Below, in pieces: positions 1 through 13,088 of a stretch of 64,000 nucleotides of DNA. Source of the stretch: Chara braunii (Eukaryota; Streptophyta; Charophyceae; Charales; Characeae); the NCBI GenBank assembly GCA_003427395.1, contig BFEA01000218.1:873372-937371 (forward strand). The letters are read 5' to 3'. The notes beneath the pieces were generated by a model, which had not been told where the DNA came from, did not search any database, and saw only the letters and a list, made by a program, of their open reading frames with translations. The translations under genes were made by a program, and so were the position numbers. Numbering within the stretch: position 1 is the stretch's first letter; every line of letters starts with the position of its first letter.

Positions 1-43
<43 letters not shown>
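1..43. repeat. Poly(A) run at the window edge
   Basis: 43 consecutive A residues open the window and are followed directly by an EcoRI-like GAATTC. It could be the A-tail of a retroelement lying to the left or a contig-end artefact. Nothing in the window decides between these. Confidence 0.9.
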
Positions 44-45
<2 letters not shown>

Positions 46-741
46 ATTCGGGTAAGTCGGACTTGGCCCCAGGTCACGTGGACTATCTTTCAAAGATATC
101 TGAACGGATGTGTTACACGTGACTGTGTACCCATGTCGGACGACAGGATCTTTCCCAGATCTGCCCCGCCAGCGGCAGCCAAGCAAAGACGGCGACCATA
201 ACTGAACCATAGGCCAGGGGACGCCTGAGTAGACCATGACATCTGTGGTACAGGGGCCAAGGATCAGCACGGCACCAACTTCCCCAGCAGCCAACATAGA
301 CAAAGATAGTGGGTATGATGCAGGAATGAAGGGATAGACAAGGCACCCATACCTTCAGGAGGGGGATGGAAGGGGCAGCTAGGATTGGGCCTCTAGCAGT
401 ACAGAGGCCGCTGTGAAAGTCTGTCAAAGTCTGAACCATTGGATTGGCATTGTAATATCTGGGATGCTTGACCCAGTTTCCAGACCAGGTGCAGCTCCCC
501 ACCAATAGATGGAGCATCTCACCGACGGTCACCTTAGGCGGATGCTCTTACCACCTGCCGTCCAGTTTCGACAAGTTTTAGCCTAGTCCCGAACTTTTAG
601 GAGGCCGGGCCCGACAATGACTGCCGTTGATAAATCGGATCGGCGGGTGTTGTTTTGTTTCAGCCTCCTGAAAGGTTGGAGGCCCACTATTTTCCAAACC
701 GACAAGAGTACAAGAGTTTCAGCTGTGAGGTACAGGACCGA

Positions 742-894
742 GGTCCCACTAGCAACAAGGTCGGATTGAATACCTGAATCTGGATGTGTTATACGCAGAG
801 ATGCAGAAAAGCAGTTCAATCTCGATTTCCTGCACCTGTGCGCAAACACGTCCAGATTCAGGCATTCAATCCGATCTTCATGGCTAGTGGGACC
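742..894. repeat. Imperfect inverted repeat, arms about 55 bp
   Basis: The left arm (742-797) begins GGTCCCACTAG and the right arm (838-894) ends CTAGTGGGACC. In between, 'tcggattgaat', 'cctgaatctgga' and 'gtgttatacgca' in the left arm have near-complementary partners in the right arm. About 40 bp separate the arms. The DNA could form a long hairpin and may be the core of a small foldback element. No terminal duplication was identified. Confidence 0.75.
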
Positions 895-1034
895 ACGCTC
901 CAGCAGTGTAGAGTAGAAGATGGTTGTGCAGGCCATTAACATTTAGCGTCCGAAGGTCCAGGTCTGCCGCTCGCAGGCCCTTACTCCACGCCGGGTCTTT
1001 ACCATAGAGCAACCGCACTGGATCCATCTAGACG

Positions 1035-1050
1035 CCCCCCCCCCCCCCCC
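1035..1050. repeat. Poly(C) run
   Basis: Sixteen consecutive C residues. Homopolymer length in an assembly is often unreliable. Confidence 0.9.
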
Positions 1051-1689
1051 TCCCCTCCTTACAAATGCTGCCAAGTTATGGTTGTGCTATTTGATTTCCC
1101 GAGGTGGTTTGATTCCATTTTGTAGCACTCCTTTGTGATTTGATATGACAGGAGAGATTGATTTTCATCATTTTCCTTCTTCTACGATCAATTTTCTTAT
1201 TGGTTGGCGTTTAGCTAAACCAACAAAACAAGCCGTACTATACATAGAGTAGCAAGAGGATGAGATAGATGAGGAATATATACAAAGAAGATTGAGAGAA
1301 GAATCTAGATTAGTTTTTAAATAATTAAAAAAAAAAAAAAACACCACCACCAGCACCATGGGGCTGCACTCAGGTTGGCCTGACAGGAGGTCAGGTACCC
1401 CAGAGAGGGGCTGACAGAAAATTTTGAGCGTCCCCAATTGATGACTTTTCATTTTCATCTCCTTTAAACTACTCGGGGACGCAAAGTCCCCAAGGAATTG
1501 TGCGTTCCACCTATCCTCGAGGATGCAATCAGAAAACAAAGCTACGTTGCATACCGTACACGTATGGGGCCTTTCCGAGTATATATCCCTAAGGAATTGT
1601 CCCTGGAATTTCCTTAAGAGTGTCTAGCGACGCCCTTAGTCCAAACTGGTTTTGTGTTGTGCACTGCATATGTTTCTCGGATCGGCAAT

Positions 1690-1870
1690 ATCGTTTAGGA
1701 AAAAAAAACTAGGTTAATTAAACTTAATTTTATGTTCGCCGACGAACATACTTGGGGCCGGGCAGGACCCCAGGCGGGGTCTCATGCAGTGCCAGCACAA
1801 AATTTGAAAAAAGCTGGAAAGCAAATATGTTGTGTAGAATTGCAATGCAAACAACTTTCGGCAGAGGGTC
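1690..1870 (+). repeat. Dispersed repeat fragment shared with 16.9 kb and 29.8 kb
   Basis: The words 'aatatgttgtgtagaattgcaatgcaa' (1822-1848) and 'gttcgccgacgaacat' resemble 16.93-17.0 kb (AT-rich 'atatgttatgtaaaatat', then Cs and 'gcaactttt') and its palindromic 'gttcg/cgaac' neighbourhood. A non-autonomous mobile element is likely, but ends were not found. Confidence 0.35.
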
Positions 1871-2009
1871 ACCTCGCAGCACGGGAAAATGAAAAAAGCA
1901 TGGATTTGGGATGCTTTTAGTGGGCGCAGAAAAGCCCCTTTGACAAAAAGGGAAAAAAGAACAATCCTGGGACTTTTTCCATGCCCAGGGTAGCTTAGGC
2001 GACGTGCAC

Positions 2010-2057
2010 GGGTGCATGGCCGGGTGCATGGCCGGGTGCATGGCCGGGTGCATGGCC
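2010..2057. repeat. 12-bp tandem repeat, four units
   Basis: GGGTGCATGGCC is repeated four times exactly (starts 2010, 2022, 2034, 2046), followed by a partial unit. It falls in frame in short reading frames on both strands, which creates artificial repeat peptides (HPAM.., VHGR..). Confidence 0.95.
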
Positions 2058-3478
2058 GGGTGCTCGGTCAGGTGCGGCTGGTGGGAAAACCTGATTCCTT
2101 TTTTTTTTTAACCACCACTACCTCGTGGAGCCATTTTTCTCCAACACGGCCGTTAACTCGCCATAAATTTGGGGGGTTGGACTACCGGAGCAAAATGGCT
2201 GGCGGCGCCAGCCGAAAGAAGGCCCATGCCGGTTGCGTTTCTTTTCCAGGGTCCGAAAAATGTTGAACACTGAACAAAGACACGCATTCTCAGGGCATAC
2301 TCACAGTAGGCCCTTATAATCACAGAATCGGAACATCAACGGCCACATGGAGGCCTAATAAATGGAGGAATCGATTGGCCCGCTGCTTTGCGATTCTTCG
2401 ATTATAACAACGTAGTGTGAGTACGCATACTCTTAGAGGGTCACTTTGCCCTGAATTTTTTGTTTCACAGTTTAGCAGCACTTGTTGTATGCTCCCTTAG
2501 TTGGATCTTCCTTCTGCAAAATCTCCGTGTGCAAGAGTCTATGTATCGACAAGATGTTTTCTCCTCCAATAGCAGAACGCTTCTGAATCGCACTGGCTTA
2601 TTGGAAGTATGGATGGACGGGCTGGTGATGGCATGAGATGGTGAGGGTAGCAGAACATGTGATTGTCAATACATTCTCAAAGTCCATTGTCTTGTCGTAC
2701 TCAAACCACCAGTACGCTTCCCAGCCATTTTTCTCCGACGCGCGTTGCATGCTGGTGCAACTTTAGGGCTGGGCAGCTGGAGCAAGATGGTTGGCGACAA
2801 CAGCCCGAACGAGGCCCACGCGTGTTCATTTTTTTGAGACCGTGGGGCGTTTGGAGCCCTGGACGAAAGTGCCTTAGACGTACTCGTGGTTTAGGTTATC
2901 CGTAGATCTTATAAACTACACTTTGAAAGATCAGTGGTGCATTACAAGTTTCGGTTGTTTTATCTATCTCGGCCAGAAAGTGGCGCAACTCTCTGCATTT
3001 TTCGCTAGTGTCGAAAAACACTCTAGTTACCTCACTGGCTAGCGTGGGAGCAAACTTTGGGGGAAAGTTGTACATCCCCCTTCGACAAAACCTTTGTGTT
3101 AGTTTGCCCCCAAATGAGGCAAAAAGTGCGGCAGACACTTTTCGTGTGATTTTTGCACCATGGCTACGCCACTAACGCTCATTGTGCAAAAATGGCAGGA
3201 AAGTTTTTTATCGGCCCAACCATAGTGCAAAAATGACATGAGAAATATTTTTGAGGAATGCCGTGCTTTTTGCGTCGTTTGAGGGCAAATGCACACAAAG
3301 ATTTTGCCATGAGAGAAATTTATAACTCTTCCTGAACTTTGGCAATTAAATCGTTCTTTTACACAGGTTTAAACCACCAGTACTTGGCCCAGTTATCGGC
3401 CAATTTATAACTCGTCGGATGAATTTTGGCGCTCCTATAATGGTCCGTATGCTTCCTAAAATGGTGGTTTATTAACGG

Positions 3479-3960
3479 TGTCGAGCGCATCGGCTCCCGC
3501 CTTTTTGCAAAGCGCGGGAGCCCTCTCGGCCATGTCACGTAAGAGAAACATAACAAAAAAAACTGAAATAACTCGGGAACGACGCAAAGTGTCCCACGAA
3601 CCATCGAGACGAACGCGGTTGCATCGTCCCTTCGCCGCTCTAGTCGGGTGCGCCAGCTGTACATCCCACGGTCCCCTACGACAGGATAGGTTTCAGCGGG
3701 GCACATGTTGCCTTCCCTAAGGGGCTGTCACCACTCTTAGGGGCGTATCCCCACCGAGCTACTGACCCATGTGCGAGAGCTTTTAGATGCAATTGCAGAG
3801 GTAGGTCAACCGAGGGCGTTTGCTCGTTCGTTGTAGTATAGATACACGCTTGGTTAACGCCAAGTGAACCCAAGCGTCGTCCGTTCCTTAGGGCGCTAAT
3901 CTCCTAAGCACGGAGCGTACGCCGGTCGACTAGGACGGTTTTAACCAAGCATGAAACCCA
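3479..3960 (-). mobile_element. Truncated giant-LTR end (fragment A)
   Basis: It begins TGTCGAGCGCATCGG, the same terminal word as the LTRs at 5090 and 34800. It then follows them in order: CCCTCTCGGCC, the GTGCGCCAGC segment, CCCCTACGACAGGATAGG, a GGGCGTATCCCC segment, GAGGGCGTTT..CTCGTTCG and CGCCGGTCGACTAGGACG. Similarity fades after about 3960. Strand is given in element sense, where this is the 3' end of an LTR. It is preceded by ACGG. Confidence 0.8.
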
Positions 3961-5089
3961 AATTTATCCTAGTCCCTTAGACGTACAACCAAAAAAAAGT
4001 TATAGCAATCACACATAATTACATCAAAAGAAGTCGACCGTAGTCGACAGGAAGGTATATCCAATATGAGATGGTAACTAAAAGAATTCGAATCATCATA
4101 CGATACATCCAATAATACAATACCAAAATAAAATCCGACCACCCGGGTCGAACTCCATAAAAAAAAAAAATCATACGACCGTCAACGAGGACTTGACTTT
4201 CGACAATAACCTCGATGCAATCGACAAGGTAGTCGGTCTGCCTAAGTTGGTCTGCCTAAGTTTTGACTTGATGAGACGCGTCACCAAGGTTATTCATTTC
4301 GCATGCCGCCGACCTAAGATTAAACATGCACACTTGTCTTCACGCATTCTTACTTCTTAATCATATTGGATGACAGATTGTGTTACGAATGATTCTTGAT
4401 CGGGTGCATTGCTTGAAGTGTTACATGTCTTTCCATCTAGGAAGTGGTCTGGGATACTCCTCCTCGTTCAATCACAAAACTCGGATCTCAGAAGTCGGGC
4501 CGTCTCCACCGAATCGGCGGAGTAGTCCCCCCGTAGAACGGTCCACTCTGGGTCGATAACAGGGTCGACTCCTTAAGCAACGAACACACCCCCCCATAGG
4601 CTTCCTAGAAAAAGAGAATGTATCCACTGCGAGTAACTTTTTGTTATTCTCACTTCTTCTAAGTTCAAAGTAACTTGGACAGAGGAGACAGAGGATCAAA
4701 ATCTTTTGGATGGGTATAGGTGGATAAGGTCATTCAGGCTAGAATGGGTCAATCCTTAGGAAAAAACTAAGTCTGACTATCCTCATCTTTATTATATTCA
4801 TAAATTTCTTTGACGGTACTTATCGAAATTATTCACTCCAAAATACAATTGCTTTTGTCATGCAGGCAGATGAAAGATAGAAAGAGGACAATAATTTTTT
4901 TTAATCTCAAATAGCAATAATCAATCTCCTTTGCAAACATTATTCTACCTACGTACCTGCACAACACGCAAAAACAGTAAGTTCAAAAGAAAATCAGTAC
5001 AATCTCATACTCAAGTCAGACCTTTCCATTCACATGCATGACTCGCACAACTTCCCTTTACCTTTTCAACGAACATCCCATGAATACGG
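3961..5089. other. Non-coding, AT-rich stretch
   Basis: No gene or family motif seen. It separates two LTR left ends (3479 and 5090) and could be diverged LTR sequence or older flank. A short perfect tract of alternating 'agtcgac' words occurs around 4035-4045. The segment at 4490-4570 is GC-richer but unassigned. Confidence 0.45.
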
Positions 5090-6770
5090 TGTCGAGCGCA
5101 TCAGTCCCGCACCGCACAGGGCAGGACCCTCCCGACCGCGTCACACAAGAGTTTGTCTAATCCTCGTCGCGATACATATGGAGCTTTCGCAATCCGCTCC
5201 GGCCGAGTACGTCAGCTGTACCTCTCGCGAGCCCCTACGATAGGATAGGGTCAATGCAAGGCACAACTTACCTCCACCTTACGGGAGTTGTCACCTCCCT
5301 TCGGTGGGCGTATCCCCACCGAGCTACCAGTCCATAATACGAAAGTTAATCGGTTGCAATCGCAGAGGTGGACCAGTCGAGGACGTTTCTTGTTCGTTGT
5401 AGCATAGGGGGGACGCGTGGTCTCACGCCTCTATCGGACCCGCATGCGAACCGACGCACTGGGGGGTTAAAGTCTCATGCGCGACTCGTCGTCGGTCGAC
5501 TAGGACGCATCTCACTTACTACACGTTACACCACAACACTCATACATACAGAACGACACAAAACAAATAACACAATAATACTTTCAGTCTCTTTTGTATC
5601 CATCCCATAACGTTCCGACGTGGAAATCAGATAGGCGACACACGCGAGATTTAGTATAAAACCGCGCGGACGCGAAGTCTTTTCATATCGACTAGCAATG
5701 TAAGCATACGCAAGCGGTCCCGATGGTGGCGTACTATGTAATACCCATAATCATGCGGTCCTCGATAATCTCGAGGGTCGCGTTCTACACTCAAGTGTCG
5801 GGTGACACGCGCCTTGAGGGGTTAATCTTTCGACGTTGAACAATCGTTCAGTGCGGTTGATAACCACACCCTCTTTTGCAGCCTGCGGAGAGTGGGTAGT
5901 ACACAGGTTCATACCTGTGGTGACAATTGTCTCTTATTGCCCTGGAGGCCAGCTCCATCATCCAGAACCTGGAGAGAAAATCAAGGGGTTTGACTTTGAC
6001 AGCTGTCACGGACTTTAACATCCAACTAGAAAAATTAACAAGCCATATCACTCAATAAATAAACAGGCATCCCAATACCCATATATCATATCAGGACTCG
6101 AGGTAAAATAAAGAAAGTGAAACATAAACCCATCAGGTATACAAATCATGCGACACATGGTTGTCATTCTCAATGCCTTCAAAGTAAGGCTCGTACACAG
6201 GCTTCAAAACACTAACCTGTATAAAACACACACGCAGACGAATGTCACATTGCCATACACCAATGTGGTCAACTTTGTTGTTCTCTGTAACTCACATCAC
6301 GCCTCGCACACTCAAGCTTGAGTCATAGTCCAACTTTCCATAAAATCTCATATGTTTTCAATAATGGTCATTAAAAGAAGTCCGGTTGAAACCCTCAAAG
6401 AAACATATCAAATCTCAGGGCTAAAACATTAAGTTGAGGTACAAGTATGAACAAATTGTGTCGTGAGCCGACAAGTCCGTGATCAACCAACCGACCTGTT
6501 AGCAGTGATAACAGAAGATGATCCTCGTAGGATCAAGCTGAATCTTAGTTCAATCCTGAATTGAATCAATCAACGAGGGACCTGTAGCACAAGATAGGTC
6601 AATTCTCAGACTAAACTATAAGTGTATGGAGAATAAATCCCCATGTCACGCTCGCACTCAACCTCTAAGTCAGTGTCCAAAGAAAGGTAGATCCTGACAA
6701 AATCTCCCTTATACATAGTGGATCGCCAGAATCGCCACCTGTCAAAATATAATCTACCCCCTTTAAACTA

Positions 6771-7010
6771 AGAAAATTTCTGCAGCGCTTCCGGTAGGAA
6801 AAAAATCTTTCCATAATTTATATCAGTCCGAATATGAAAATAGAAATAATTTTCAACTTTCTAAAGTCAAATTTTGACTAACTCCTTGGATTTGCAGAAA
6901 TTTCGGCAGCGCTTCTCGTAGATAAAGTAGCTTACCAAAATTTATACAAAGCCAAGTATAACAAATGATCCCAGAAAATGTGAGAACTGATCTAAGTAAA
7001 AAAAACTTAG
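6771..7010. repeat. LTR minisatellite, about 120-bp units (copy B)
   Basis: Two degenerate units carry the word 'aaatttcggcagcgcttc..gtag', followed by 'aatttatac..agcc..gtat' and 'gtcaaattttgactaactcc'. Starts are near 6775 and 6896. The same repeat is longer in the other LTR copies. Confidence 0.8.
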
Positions 7011-7511
7011 CATGCAGGAATTGAAACTTACTCATATAGCTCTAGCACGTAGCGAGCTTCTAAAACAACTACTTATCAAACTGAAACTCACTCTAAGTAG
7101 TACTCTCACTCAGCCACATGCAAGGTCAAATCACAAAGGTAAATACTATCACCAGCCCAAAGTCAACTTGGCCAAACAAAAGTTCATAGTCTTTCAATGA
7201 TTTATCCCTTATACCCAGCTTATATAAGGCATAAAGCTTGACCCCGCAAACTTGGAACAATGTCTAGCTTAGCCATTGAGTATATACAAACAGAGGGTAC
7301 AACTACTTTTATCTTTTTGGGCACATGACTAGGTTAGTCAGCCTAGTCGCCTTGGACTATTTAAGTATCCAAGTTATATATAACTATCTGCACTTAATCT
7401 TTTGAGGTAGCATATGACCGAACCGATCATCTTAACTCGAGGTTCAGCCTGCCCCTTCTTACCACTATTTTATTCTTAATTAATATTCTCTTCAGTTTGT
7501 GATAAGCTATA

Positions 7512-7946
7512 GTCAGACCACCCAAACTTATAGGACAATGTCTGACTAGCCTGTTCATAGGTAAAGTAATAGTAAAATATAGCCAAGTTATAACATTTTG
7601 GTTTCAGCATGTGCATGGCGTTGTTATGAAACATGTCTGATCCTCTGCCCGATTTATTTCTCTTAATGGTGAAGCAGGAAGAGGTTAAGCCACCCAAACT
7701 TACGGGACAGTGCTCAGATTCCCTCGTTCAAAACCAAAAGAAATTGGGAAAACTCAAAATAAGCGAGGCAACCAAGCCACCTTAACTTATGGGACAATGC
7801 TTGGTCCCCAAAAAGTCAACCACAGACAGCCTTCGCAAGTCAGAGCAACCAGACCACCCAAACTTATGAAACTTGTCTGGTCCTCCAAGCGACTCAAAAA
7901 TAAACATAGCACTGGGCCTCCTCAAACTTATGGAGACTTGCCCAGT
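7512..7946. repeat. Constant-loop hairpin array (copy B)
   Basis: At least four hairpins share a loop core CACCCAAACTTATGGGACAAT-like but have different perfect stems: GTCAGAC/GTCTGAC (7512-7546), ACCAAGC/GCTTGGT (7771-7805), ACCAGAC/GTCTGGT (7848-7881) and ACTGGGC/GCCCAGT (7911-7946). They occupy the same LTR region as the array at 38036-38923. Confidence 0.85.
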
Positions 7947-10900
7947 CTTTGATTGACCTAGTCAGACACAAGCGATACTGTCTTCCTCCCATCCTTCCCC
8001 CAGATGCAATCCCTTCCCACAATCTGCTTTCAGTCAGTCGACAAAACTGGAACTGACATTGCGCATGCCTTCCTTTATTTAAGTTTGGTTTAAGTCCTGA
8101 AAGTCAAACCCAAAGTCAAAGTAAGGGTGTATGCAATATACTCAGTCAAACATAGCAAGAAGTGCAAATACGGGTTATAACCAGGTTTATAGAGAGAAAG
8201 CAATGGTTACCTCTTAATTCTCTGCCTCCATAACTCCTCCTAAGTTCCGACAGAGCTCCCACAATCGGTGGGAAGACTCCCCACAGAGTTTTGTTGCGGT
8301 CCTACGGGTTGTAATCCCGCTTGCCGCCTTCCTCTCGTAACCAATAGATTAGACTTAGAGTCAGAAGGGCAGAAGGAGAAAGCATTTAGTCGCTCAGATC
8401 CTAGAGTGGTGCACTCAGACTCGCGTAAGAGGGCCTTGTTTGCCTTGATGCGCCTGAGGGCCCCACAATGATGGCCAAAAACGTGGTAGGCTGACTGAAC
8501 CGTGGCCCAAAAGTGCAAAACAATTGTCCTTTGATGAGTTTCCAAGTCACAGCAGCAACCCCCTTACGGCCCTCCAAATCGCAGGAATGAGCCCTCTCTC
8601 GCAGCTTGAGCACTCCTCTAAAGCCACAGTGCCTCCTCCTCTGACCGAACTGCTGCTCTGTAGCCTAGAGGGGCTTCTGTTCAAATAGACCACACCCTCG
8701 GTGCTCCTATTTGAAAGCATGACAAAAACAAGCAGTAAAGGCTCAACGGGGCACCTGTGCGCACAGCAACCGGACGTTTGGCAAGATAATGTGCCGCATC
8801 TGTCAGCTTGATTGGCAGTGAACAATACCTGCCTAGTTGATGCCTTTGCCTAATCATACTGGAAGCCAGATAGTCGAACGTTGTCCAACGAGTAGAAAAT
8901 ACTAATGCGACACCGATGAAGAACCAAAGTACGGATTTGAAAGTCAACGGAACAACAGCAAGACAGCAGGCCGTACGCAGTAACCTTCTCGCGAGCATCT
9001 TGAAAACACAGGGACTGGGAATGGGCCCGCCAAAGAGGTGCGTGCTTAAGATCCTTGACTCCCCTATCTGCCACCTTCTATCAGCTGCAGTAATCCCGCT
9101 GGCCAGCCAACAACCCGCACTGAAACAGCCAGGGCCTGAATTTCTTGGCAGAGCTATCCATAACATCTGCACATAGTCATTCCTCCTCTTTCCGCTCACC
9201 CGCTTCGGCGTCCGATTGCTGCTCGTCGGCTCACCCTGATCGCTGCCCCGTCCAGCTCCAAGTGAAGTCCCCCCCCTCTTTTTTTAGGTCAGTGTCAACG
9301 CTATGGTGGGTTGGGAAGCCGTACAACCCAGCTCAGCCCTCCGCACCTGTTTGCTCGACCTGTTGTGAGTAACGCCTGCTCACTCCACACCTATGATAGG
9401 GAGTTCTCCATATTCTCAATCAGCAGTGTGCTCTACAACACCCCCAGCATGTGAGTCTCAATCCCTCTCTCCTCCGTTAGTCTCCTCTGATTGTCTTCCA
9501 TTTCTTCTCGACTCTTCACTTACCCCCCCCTCTCGTTCCCGTTCTCCTGCACGAACACACCGGCCAACAGGTAAGTCTCCGGCTGCGCGGTCGTCCCCCA
9601 ACTGCTTCCTATGTATCAAGCCGAGTTATCACCCAGATGTCGACCACAGGGTACAGGTGGAATCGGGGCAGCCCCTCGGAGGTCACCCCGCAGCGACGGC
9701 TTCTAAGGTAGAGGCGATGGGGATCCCTGGTTTGATAGCGACGAAGACCAAAATGGTGAAGACAGGGGAGGACTTGCTGACACCGGTGAACACTATCAGG
9801 GGCCTTACCCCACCAACCACTATTCGTGCAAAAGAGAATGAACCTCCTGCTTGAATGAGGCCAGACACATTTCGTTCTGCAATACGCAGCCCTTTCGACA
9901 CCTACCGGCCATATCGTCCATCCTACATCAAATCCGACACCACCATCCTATTTGCAGCTCCCCAAAAAGTCAAGCTAGCACTCTAATTTGCTTGATTCCA
10001 TAGAGAATCGAGCAGGATCTCGGTTTTTACTCCCATCACTTCTCCATATCCACGCACCACTCTCCTCTACTAACTTTCCTTCTACTGACTTTCGACCACT
10101 TCTGACTACAGAATCGGGGTCGCCAGTTCCGAAAACCCCCGATTCGAGTCCTCCCTCGCCCGTTTTCATCAAAAAACGGGCGAGATTAACAATCTCAATC
10201 TTGCTTCTTCCTCGCCCTCCGCCATCTCCCGCGCACTAGTTTCTCTACTTTAGCCTCCTAACCACTAACTCTCCCGCCAATCTAACCCCGCCATTGCACT
10301 CGCCCGGGGTTAAAACCTCAATTTAGTATTTCTCCCACTCGATTCCACTAAGAATCGAGTGAGCTATCCCTTCTTGTTCCCGCCATACTCGTTTTCCTCC
10401 ATGCTTACATCCGAATGCACGAAGCGCGACTTGTCGTCCAAGTTCGGCCCCTGCTTGCTGCCTTCGTGCTTTCTCTCTTACCGCTCCGCTTTCCTTTTCC
10501 CCCGCCTCCGCCTCATAGCGTTGTCCCACCACTGCGCAGCAACCTGTACAGTGGCTCTGGCGATCTTGGTGATAGCCTTCGAAGAAAAAAACCGCAACTA
10601 ATGCCTCAAAGAGCCCTGCGCCCCTATACCCAGCTCCGACGACGACCGGCTTGGCAGTGTCTGCCACAGCTCCACCACAGTCTCCTCAGGTTCGCTTTGC
10701 TCAGGCAAAGTCCACCACCACCTCGGGCCTCCAATAGGCAAACTCCCACTGGAACAAACAATTACGGAGTCGAGGGTGCGGCCCTGTTGCGTGGCCTTGG
10801 TGCGGGCCTAGCGCAGATTTTGGTGGTAGTAGCCAATCTTCACATGACAACTTGGAGACCTCAGTGGGGGCAGGTTCCGTGGAAACAGCAGTTGCAGCCA

Positions 10901-12289
10901 GTACCGTTGCGGGCCTCTGCCTGGCAACCCCCCTATGCGCAGGCTGGTTCTCTATCTCGTGGGACCCAACGGGCATGCTCAACTCAAAACCTCTCACAGC
11001 AAATCGTGGTCAGCGGACGGTGCACCCACAGCGACCCCCGCCACCCTCGGGCTGCAGTCCCACGAACCCGCTCAAAATGTTTCTCCATTTCCCTTCCACT
11101 CTAGATTATCGACGCTCTTCAAATGGGAAGCGAGGGAAGCCACGACCACGGACCTCACCACTTCCCTGCACGTTTGACCTCTTCGGTCCGTGCTTCAACG
11201 AGGGAGGGATGAAAAAGTTTCGCCGACATCCCCAACACGCAGGAACCTGATCGGCCCCGCCGAAAAAGGCGCGTGGTCAAGGTCGTTGACTACCGTGACA
11301 GCCACCTGCGTCCTGCGGCATAACAACTGAGCCAGGCGCGTCGGTCCCGGCATCGACCTCAGAACCGATCACCGAATCAAAAGTACTAAAAAAATTCAGA
11401 AGTAGGAAAGATGATAAAAATAAGAGTAAACGTGAAGACATAAAAAGGCAAGGGGGCGAAAGGCAGCACGTCCCGCTGGCCCGTGATGCCGCGCACACCC
11501 AGGTTGCGCATGATTGCACCTCGCCGTCAATACCCAACGCGCACCGCTCACTTGGGCGAGGACCTAAACTACGTCCCGCTCGTGCGCCGTCAAGCGGACG
11601 AGGCCGCACTGGTGCGACTTGCAGGAAACATGCCAAATACCCTTGTAAGGGTATTTGGTACGACAACGGTCAAGCAAAGTGTAGGTTCACATAGGTGTGA
11701 AGGGAAATCTGAGTCATTCAACTTACTGACCTTGAGTGATGTTTGAACCGGCTCACTCAAGAAAGCTGAGTAATATTCTAATCAAATTCGAAAAGACGAT
11801 CGTTGTCGAAGCTGAAAATATGAGGCCACAACTCCACAACTCGTGGTCGTTCCACTGAACGATGGCCGCCTCTCTCTTCAAATGTCCGAATAAGCAAGGG
11901 TCAGGTCCACTGAAAAGACTTTGATGAGATAACCCTCGAGGAGGGTGTTCCCAAAGTCAAGTCCCACATGGTCCCAGACGGTCGCACATTACCGCCGCAG
12001 CACCGAATGGTCTCAAACACAAATACCTCTCACACCGCATGCCGTAAAAAAATAAAGGTGGCCCTGGCTGACAACTGCATGTGCCTCGTGCCCAATAATC
12101 ACTGTCGTGTGCACTCACTCTACACTTTCTTCATGCCGCCGGCCCACACACCACTGCCGCACAATCCCAAATGGGCACCAATGCCCCTACTACCGCCGGA
12201 TCATGAGAGAATTGCCTACCATCACCACGCACATCAAAAATTAAAAGTGTGACTACAGCTCGCCGCGTCGTCGAAACCGATACCACGCC

Positions 12290-12600
12290 GCCGTGCCAAA
12301 AAATTGACAGCAGTTTCCCATCGAAGTGCCGCTGCCGTGCCAAAAATTTGGCAGCGCAACCTCACAAAAAAATATCATCGTTGTCGTGCTGCTAAAAGGA
12401 CAGCGACCCACCTTAGGGAGACCTTGATGTTGCCACCCCTTCAGTCCGACAGCACTTCCCCACCGAAGTGTCGTTGTCGCCGTACCAAAAAAATTGGCAA
12501 CACTTCCCCACCGAAGTGCCGCTGCCGCCATGCCAAAAACATTGGCAGCACTTCCCCCCCAAAGTGTCGTTGTCGCAGCCTCACGGCCGCAACACTTGCC
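12290..12600. repeat. 48-bp tandem repeat
   Basis: 'cacttcccc' starts at 12453, 12501 and 12549 mark three 48-bp units, each with 'gaagtg', 'cgttgtcg' or 'cgctgccg', and 'ccaaaaa..ttggca'. More degenerate units lie at about 12290-12400. Within each unit 'tgccaaaaa..ttggca' is self-complementary. Confidence 0.85.
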
Positions 12601-13062
12601 CATTCATACAGCGCATGCACATAGGTGGGGCAAAAGCTCCCAGCCTCTAGCTATGGCCACCTCCACCACTTCTCAATTCCTTGCAGACCTCCACTATTCC
12701 TCCAGCAACATCCCTTCTATGACACTAGTCCCAGACGCAGCCTAGCAGCCACAACACCAAATGCCAAGGATTGGCTATTAGCTCCGGCCTCCCAACTATG
12801 GTCGTCGCTTGTCTCTCCCCCAAGTGCTCCTGCAGACCTCCAACACCTGGCCAACACTCCGTACTACACCAACAACCACTCAGCCAGCATCTAATTCAAG
12901 TAGAATGCCCCAACAGCATTGCCACAAGTGTGAGGCTGTTGGGTGGGGAGCTGTTTTTTATAGCCAGTCGAAGGCATGTGGGCTGCTGCTTTGCCCACAA
13001 CCAGGCAAAATTTGTGGGTGCTCCTGACCCTCGAGCTAAATCAACGGCCAGGAGCTAGGAGC

Positions 13063-13088
13063 CTTGGTTTTCCCCTAGGAAAACCAAG
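13063..13088. repeat. Perfect 11-bp inverted repeat
   Basis: CTTGGTTTTCC and GGAAAACCAAG are separated by CCTA. It is a strong hairpin, but no run of T follows, so it is not a simple Pol III or bacterial-type terminator. Confidence 0.85.

Larger units (their letters stand above)
44..3478. other. Non-coding stretch with no recognisable gene
   Basis: Reading frames here are short, overlap on both strands and show no protein motif I recognise. The stretch contains an imperfect inverted repeat (742-894), a 16-C run, a dispersed repeat fragment (about 1690-1870) and a 12-bp tandem repeat (2010-2057). Two related G/C-rich segments around 2140-2230 and 2705-2830 both hold a 'ccatttttctcc' word followed by 'gcaaaatggctggc'-like sequence, so they may be two copies of one short repeat. 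Confidence 0.6.
5090..11665 (-). mobile_element. Diverged giant LTR (copy B), probably a solo LTR
   Basis: It starts TGTCGAGCGCATC and ends GGGTATTTGGTACGACA, i.e. TG..CA with the same terminal words as the 34800-43440 LTR. Landmarks occur in the same order as in that copy: CCTACGATAGGATAGG (5236), GGGGTTTGACTTTGAC (5989), the CAGCGCTTCC minisatellite (6780-7000), the hairpin array (7512-7946), CGGCAGAGCTCCC..CAATCGGTGGG-like sequence (8250), a TCGATTC hairpin (about 9990 and 10336) and the terminal AATACCCTTGTAAGGGTATT palindrome. ACGG lies on both outer sides, possibly a 4-bp target duplication. It is about 6.6 kb and lacks the U6 array, so it is deleted or a variant. No gag-pol is attached. 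Confidence 0.75.

Noticed and set aside
113-942. Short minus-strand frames near the left edge
   Set aside because: No recognisable domains, and one spans the inverted repeat at 742-894.
10415-11104. 229-codon plus-strand frame within LTR copy B
   Set aside because: Overlapped by long frames on both strands, Pro/Arg-rich with no domain, and not conserved in the other LTR copies; GC-rich sequence makes such frames by chance.
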